A stretch of 64,000 nt of DNA from positions 1,798,001 through 1,862,000 of the forward strand of contig CP103021.1 of the NCBI GenBank assembly GCA_024752435.1. The letters run 5' to 3'. Below the pieces are notes generated by a model. That model had not been told where the DNA came from. It saw nothing but the letters and a program-made list of their open reading frames with translations, and did not search any database. Origin of the DNA: Allantophomopsis cytisporea. Its lineage: Eukaryota > Ascomycota > Leotiomycetes > Phacidiales > Phacidiaceae. How positions within the stretch are numbered: the first letter of the stretch is position 1; every line of letters begins with the position of its first letter. Both the position numbers and the translations under genes were made by a program. Shown in pieces: positions 58,431-64,000 of the stretch.

Positions 58431-59955
58431 AAGGTAGATTTATGACGATACTACGTAGACGGCACTTTTGGTATGTCATCGACTGCTGATGGTTATAATT
58501 CCGGAGAGTCGAATGGATATCAGCGAGTGCCCTTAGCGGGCTTTCTGAATTATTGAGAGACATGCGCAAGCGATCATCAATGTCTGGTGAAGATCTTTTC
58601 TCTCGCTATGTGAGGCAATGGTGGGATCCAATAGATATAGAGAGGTTGATGAAGGATTGACTGTGAACCCCTCATTCCAGTACCGGGTGATTTATAGGTA
58701 GACTGGCAATACCACGTGATAGTCATGACTATTTGCTTTCTATAATAACAAATCAGTTGAATATTTGCCAAAAAGTAATTATCAGCCGGAAGAATACTAG
58801 AAGACGTTGTTATCTGTTCTTTCATGACTAGAAACTAGCAGTCACAGCATACGCATCTCAGAAACAGCGCAATTTCAACAACTCCCCACACAAGAAAATC
58901 TATATACCCTATAGCTCTTGTTGACATTTTTATTTACGTCGAAATGACGAATCTGTACTCTTTTTGTTTTTTTCTTTCTATGTTTCCATTGTTTTATGAA
59001 TAATGCTTTTTAAAATTTGGAACCTTACTCCATCTTCAGATGTGATAAATCGAGCTTAGCATATAGGAATCTTAGATAAATTTGTATTACTCAGCGAGTA
59101 TACTAGAGCCATATAATAATCAATAAGGTAGTTGTAAAGTATACGCTAACGAAAGCAACAGACAAAGAAGCTATGAATAGTTGAAGAGTGAGAATAAACA
59201 TTAATTAAGAAACAGACCCCAGAAAAGTGTTAATCGAATTTAATGTTATCCTCTCATATATCTACTTACTAAATTATAAAATACACAGGTACTTCTTGAT
59301 ATTATAATTAGTAATTCTTCATACGATATTGGTTGATACAGAGTAGGCTGAAACAAAGAGCTGTTTGGCATCTAGAATATAATATGATAACATTCTACTT
59401 TGAATGAATATTGAGTTCCTAGCAGAGTTATATATCTATAGTTATTGGGCAAATAATTCCTCTATCTAGCGCAGATCTTCTAGCTGCTGTAAATTCTAGC
59501 CTCAGGCATATATCACGTGCTCGGAGTTTACAGCTACGTACGGACTTGGTAGTAAATTGCATAAGTAGAGTAGTTGGCCCATAGTAGAAAATGAAGCCGT
59601 TTTACACCTGAAAATCACACTGCTGTAACGAATTTATCACGTGCTAAGGTTTATGCAAGGTTCGGCTTTGCTGGCTTCGCTGAATAATCGGTAGACTAAC
59701 CAATGAAAGGCCCAAATTCCGAACTAGGCAACCACTTTTGTACCTCAGATGCTTCCTGCACAAAAAGACACCCCACCACACCTCTCAATCTCAATAGCAG
59801 GCATCAGTGAATGATTGCAAGTATATCGTCGGCATCGTAGACTGGACCACCCATGAGTTCATGAGCCCCTTAACAACGTCAAGTCTTCTTGAAATATTTG
59901 AAGATCTTTCGACATCTACTTTTGTTCACTTTCTGCCTGCCTACTGATCGCATCA
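58431..59955. other. AT-rich intergenic region
   Basis: Very AT-rich between 58900 and 59500 with no open frames of note. The last 350 bases are the probable promoter of the HeLo/protease gene. Confidence 0.5.
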
Positions 59956-62900
59956 ATGAATTCTTTCTCCGTTGGTGGTTTTGAGCCTTTCCGGCGCTTG
60001 ACACAACTTTACACGGATACGAAGAAATCCTACGAGTTTACCGCACCTCCTGGCGTATCCGATGCACCTGAGCTATCCATACTACATAGAAAGTTGAGAA
60101 TCCAGAGAAATCGACTGACAGCATGGGGTCTTCAATGGAGTGAGCATGGCGCGGCTCAACCCGCGGATATCGATGAGTCTATTGACAAGGCTGGATTGAG
60201 TGATGTCGTGGGAAGCGTTCTTTCTACTATCAACGAGATCATCATGGAAGCCGACCCTTTATGGCAAGCTTCCAGACGATACACCGATGTCCAGTCTTCA
60301 GACAAGTTGATTGATAGAAAGCAACCTATTGTTGTTTGGAACAAGGCACGTTTCGAGGAGCTTGTGGGAGAACTAACCACTTCAATTGACATTTTATACG
60401 ATGTTTCAAGAGAGAGGCAGGGTGTTCGTCATCCGGTTTCTTCCAGAGAAGAGGATATAGACAAGCAATATTCGAAAGCCTCATCCCACAGCAGACAGTT
60501 TGAGTCAACTAGATTACGAACACCCCGCCTCCTTGATGCATCAGATCTTATCCACCCAGGATGCCTCACAGCTGAGTTTCTACATGCTGGAGTTCTGGGC
60601 ATCGAACCAGATCCTCGAAGTAATGAAAGTCAAATTATCTACATGCGTACTCAGCATGCTGCCAACAATCCATGGAAGTCATCTGGAGGTACCATGGTCA
60701 AGCCAGTGTTTATAGACTTCGCACCATTCGATGAGATGTTCGGCAGCACAGGTATTCCTCCACCAATGGATCGATTTGAGAAGCTATTTGCCGGTCTTAA
60801 TGCCCCTGGACATATTCATATCGATCATAATCTACGAGTTGCCAACCTGCTTGGATACATAGAAGATACTGAGCGTGACCGATTTGGGCTTGTATACGAA
60901 TTACCCAGTCAGTTTGGAAGTATTGATGCGGAAGCTCAGGGGAACTCAAGTTTACCATCACGAACTACCGTGTCGGAAATGCTTTACTCGAGAGCAGTTG
61001 GACCTCCACTTGAGTCTAGACTACATTTGTCTCGTGCCATAGCGGAGACCGTATATAAACTCCTCGCAAAAGACATCATTCATGGAGATCTCTCCAGTAG
61101 CAACGTGTCCTTCTTTCATTCACGTGAACTGAATCCCGTCTCCGATGGACTCTGGGAAAGTCTTGACTTTGGTCAACCATTTCTCACTTCCTTTGACCTA
61201 TTCTCGGACGACGAAAAGCTCATCGGCGACAGTCAAAGCGCTGTTAAAGGCCTGATTGGCGATTTTGGCGATGACATTCCGAAAGACAACAACCGGTCTT
61301 GGGATCTTCGCTCCTTAGCCCTTCTGTTTCTGGAAATTGGATTGTGGCAACCTTTGGGTGATATGGACTTTGGTGACCCAGAACCCAGAGATCCCCGCTT
61401 CACGAACTCATTCGCGTTCAAGCATCTTGCTATGAAATGTGGAACACTATACACAAGGGCTGTCGTCATGTGTTGGGAAGCTGCAGACGCCCAAGCAGAT
61501 ATGCGTAGTGACATTGCGACCTCGACCAGAAAGGCCAAGGCACTGCTTGGAAAGGCCGTGAAAGCTCTGAGCCGATGCTGTACAATTGATGAGTATTTTG
61601 ACGAGGTGGAAAATATGGCAGATCTTGAAAGCTCTGCCCCGGCAACGACAACGCGAACAAATTCTACCCCAATATTTGGAAAAGGAAGTTGGGCTGTAGA
61701 TGCCAACAGTATGAGAGATCGATCGACTTCGAGGAAGCCTCTTCCGGAAAAGTCTCCCTTGGACTTTGTCACAAGAGACAGGCCAGTTCAAAGTGAGAGA
61801 ATCATACCGATTCCGAGCCCTGCTGAGAAAGTTGTACCAATTGGACATGAACCTACCATTCGGCCAAAACTCAAGCTCTACTCGTCTATTCTTCTCTCTC
61901 AAGATAAGCTGGATGAATGGCATACAGCATTGATGCCAGGTATCAATCGAGCTTTAAGTGGTTTCTATCGCAATCATCCTGAATCTGTCGAAATCAGTCT
62001 CGAGACAATTGGGTCTTCAAAGCAAAAGGTCAAGCCCACGATATGTGTCATCTGTACTAGCGTCAGTAAGGTCAAGAGCATACTTAAGAGGCATTTCACA
62101 TACAACACCGCTGTGTATGACTTGAAAGTATGCCGCGGAAAGGTTGTTCGCTCTCGCAAGAATCATGCTCCTCTTCATGCCTCCAGTTCAAGTCTTGAAA
62201 CCAGTGGTGAAGATCATGCCAAGCCTCTCAATCCATTTCATCAGGATAGACCCGTGAATGGGGCTTCGATCGGTGCATTTGCGGATGGAAAGCACCTACC
62301 TCCGGTATCGTTTGGCGGTATCGTTCAAATTGAAGACGAAATATTTGGTATGACCGTCCATCATATGCTTCAGGACCTGAACGAAGATGAGATAATTGAT
62401 ATTTCACCCCCTGAAATGGAGTCGGAGGCTTTAGAGACCCTTGATCAACTCGCTGAAGCATATGCCATTCAGTATACTGATAGTGATACTGAGTCTGCTT
62501 ACGAACTCTCGGACTTCGATTCTGATAGCGACCTTGAAGGGTCTGATTATGACGAAGAGAATGACTCGCCGGACTTTGTTCTATCTCACCTGGCTGATGA
62601 AGGTGATATTCGCGGTGTCGCGCCTGGGGAGGGCGAGAGATATATCATCACCCAACCAGCCCTTGATGATGCTCAAGAATATCAAATGGTGGCTCGGGGC
62701 TCTCATGACGATCACTTGCAATTCAACTCATTTGGTCGTGTTTATGCCTCCTCAGGCATTCGTAGGCGATGGACACATGGCGTAGCACATGAAGTAGACT
62801 GGGCTCTGTTCAAGATTGAGCCAAAGCGTATGCCGTCACGCAATGTCATTTCGAATGGGGAGTCTATCTGCGGTAGTAAAGACCCCTACCCACAACGGAT

Positions 62901-63456
62901 TAGTCCCTGGAGTGAACTCCCTAACCTTGGGGTCCATTGCATGGGCCGTACTTCCGGTCTTCGGTCTGGTCGAATTTCACAGAGAATGAGCAGTGTAAAA
63001 CTCTATGGTCGACAGTCCCCGGCAGATAGTTATGAGGTCTTCGGAGGTATCGGAGTGCCCGGTGATTCCGGAGCGTGGATAGTTGATAACGTAGAGGGAA
63101 GGGCATGTGGTCACGTATTAGCATGGAGCGAACGAAAGCAACTTGCCTACATGTGCCCTATGGAAGTCTTATTCGAAGACATCAGAGACACTCTTGATGT
63201 CGAGAGTGTATCTTTGCCCATGCTTACAACATCGGCATACTCAGAAGCAGGTGATGAAGGTTACAGCAGCAGCGATGTTGCTTCGTCGATTAGTGACCAC
63301 AATGAGTTTCAAGGAGCAAAGGATCCAATATCACTGACTCCAAAATCTCCAAACTCAATAGATGCGAAATCGAAGTTCAGTGTAGGGTTGACTGCTGTTC
63401 ATGCGAGGGACTTCCAGCCACCTGCTACTGCCGCAAATCTCCGCAATATCACTTGA
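59956..63456 (+). CDS. HeLo-like + kinase-like + trypsin-like protease fusion protein
   Basis: One uninterrupted exon of 1166 codons. Residues ~5-150 resemble a HeLo domain, the helical prion-associated cell-death domain of HET-S (LRIQRNRLTAWGLQWSE, then LSDVVGSVLSTINEIIMEAD). Residues ~200-490 form a kinase-like module: VKPVFIDFAPFDEM in place of the Lys strand, RVANLLGYIEDTERDRFGLV as hinge, and IIHGDLSSSNVSF as catalytic loop (His376, Asp378, Asn383). A clear glycine loop and activation segment are missing, so it may be a pseudokinase. After a disordered linker, 640-740 hold an alpha/beta segment (PTICVICTSVSKVKSILKRH). From about 770 follows a trypsin-like fold: SFGGIVQIEDEIFGMTVHH (His802 or 803), EVDWALFKIE (Asp948) and GVPGDSGAWIV (Ser1038), in the right order for a catalytic triad, with an acidic insert (850-885). 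No signal peptide: cytosolic. Likely an immune-type regulated protease; this is inference. Confidence 0.82.
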   Translation: MNSFSVGGFEPFRRLTQLYTDTKKSYEFTAPPGVSDAPELSILHRKLRIQRNRLTAWGLQWSEHGAAQPADIDESIDKAGLSDVVGSVLSTINEIIMEADPLWQASRRYTDVQSSDKLIDRKQPIVVWNKARFEELVGELTTSIDILYDVSRERQGVRHPVSSREEDIDKQYSKASSHSRQFESTRLRTPRLLDASDLIHPGCLTAEFLHAGVLGIEPDPRSNESQIIYMRTQHAANNPWKSSGGTMVKPVFIDFAPFDEMFGSTGIPPPMDRFEKLFAGLNAPGHIHIDHNLRVANLLGYIEDTERDRFGLVYELPSQFGSIDAEAQGNSSLPSRTTVSEMLYSRAVGPPLESRLHLSRAIAETVYKLLAKDIIHGDLSSSNVSFFHSRELNPVSDGLWESLDFGQPFLTSFDLFSDDEKLIGDSQSAVKGLIGDFGDDIPKDNNRSWDLRSLALLFLEIGLWQPLGDMDFGDPEPRDPRFTNSFAFKHLAMKCGTLYTRAVVMCWEAADAQADMRSDIATSTRKAKALLGKAVKALSRCCTIDEYFDEVENMADLESSAPATTTRTNSTPIFGKGSWAVDANSMRDRSTSRKPLPEKSPLDFVTRDRPVQSERIIPIPSPAEKVVPIGHEPTIRPKLKLYSSILLSQDKLDEWHTALMPGINRALSGFYRNHPESVEISLETIGSSKQKVKPTICVICTSVSKVKSILKRHFTYNTAVYDLKVCRGKVVRSRKNHAPLHASSSSLETSGEDHAKPLNPFHQDRPVNGASIGAFADGKHLPPVSFGGIVQIEDEIFGMTVHHMLQDLNEDEIIDISPPEMESEALETLDQLAEAYAIQYTDSDTESAYELSDFDSDSDLEGSDYDEENDSPDFVLSHLADEGDIRGVAPGEGERYIITQPALDDAQEYQMVARGSHDDHLQFNSFGRVYASSGIRRRWTHGVAHEVDWALFKIEPKRMPSRNVISNGESICGSKDPYPQRISPWSELPNLGVHCMGRTSGLRSGRISQRMSSVKLYGRQSPADSYEVFGGIGVPGDSGAWIVDNVEGRACGHVLAWSERKQLAYMCPMEVLFEDIRDTLDVESVSLPMLTTSAYSEAGDEGYSSSDVASSISDHNEFQGAKDPISLTPKSPNSIDAKSKFSVGLTAVHARDFQPPATAANLRNIT

Positions 63457-64000
63457 GGGGTTGTCACATTAGGAAGATCTATAAGGGCTTGATGCCTCGT
63501 ATTACCATATCCTCATTTACGACCACAGTCATTGGCTATTATCGGAACTCAAGTCTCATTAGTTATGGCGAAACAACATAAGAAATGAGCTACCGTGCTC
63601 CATCTATCGGAAGTCAAGGAGTTACAGGTGGGTATGAATGTGTAAAAGGCTGCAGCTTTCCCCGGCGTGTTTCCGGAAGGAATGGTAATATTTTTCGAGC
63701 GTACCTTAGCACATCCTAGCGTTCGTATGTTTGACTTTCAATCTAGAACCGTAGGGGGATGGACGTGAAGCTATTGAAATTAAGTTTCAATCGGTATGTC
63801 TAAGTATATCAATTTTCAACGCCCTAAATTTTGCAACAAGTGAAGCTCTTTGAAAGAGAATGAGAAAACATATTGACATTGATTGCCGCAATTGAAGTTG
63901 CTTTTGAGGCTGCAGGCAATGACATACAAATCCATGAAAGTCATGCCTCAACCTCGTTGCGAATCTATTATAATAATTGTCGTCATGTGCAGTGTGTCGG
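63457..64000. other. 3' flank to window end
   Basis: No gene recognised in the last 544 bases. Confidence 0.55.

Overview
The window looks like nuclear DNA of a filamentous ascomycete (Pezizomycotina). The evidence is short GT..AG introns (mostly 46-121 nt, several with a CTGAC-like branch site) and a typical gene set: NACHT/STAND proteins, a HET-domain remnant, a PDR-type ABC transporter, a Zn2Cys6 regulator, a berberine-bridge-type oxidase and an MFS sugar porter. A leotiomycete is possible, but the sequence alone does not prove it. I saw no tRNA, rRNA, CRISPR array or intact transposon. Splice models were built by hand. Each multi-exon gene called complete has exon lengths that sum to a multiple of three.

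Layout. 0.4-5.1 kb: a nine-exon NACHT STAND receptor ending in seven near-identical 31-residue repeats. 5.1-9.6 kb: long regulatory DNA with a decayed ORF and microsatellites. 9.6-16.3 kb: a full-size PDR/ABC-G drug pump, tail to tail with a secreted FAD oxidase. 16.3-27.4 kb: an AT-rich, gene-poor island with a dead STE20-like kinase, an APH-like phosphotransferase plus a decayed paralogue fragment, a broken CorA-like membrane protein gene and a GNAT/ankyrin-like gene of uncertain 5' end. 28.8-34.5 kb: an AIM6-like phosphodiesterase, two conserved hypothetical proteins and a secreted asparagine-glycosylation-rich protein. 36.4-37.7 kb: a UPC2-like Zn2Cys6 factor. 38.4-43.3 kb: a TIR/SEFIR-like NACHT receptor and a HET pseudogene. 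43.3-48.2 kb: a long non-coding stretch rich in purine tracts and short repeats. 48.2-53.3 kb: a disordered protein, a single-pass membrane protein and a small hypothetical protein. 56.1-57.7 kb: an MFS sugar porter. 60.0-63.5 kb: a 1166-residue protein joining a HeLo-like domain, a kinase-like domain and a trypsin-like protease with an apparent catalytic triad.

The most interesting theme is fungal innate immunity and allorecognition. Within 64 kb there are two intact NACHT receptors of different design, a decaying HET gene, and the HeLo/kinase-like/protease protein, which could couple a cell-death-type domain to proteolysis. That last protein and the codon-focused hypervariability of the first receptor's repeats are the best candidates for under-described biology.
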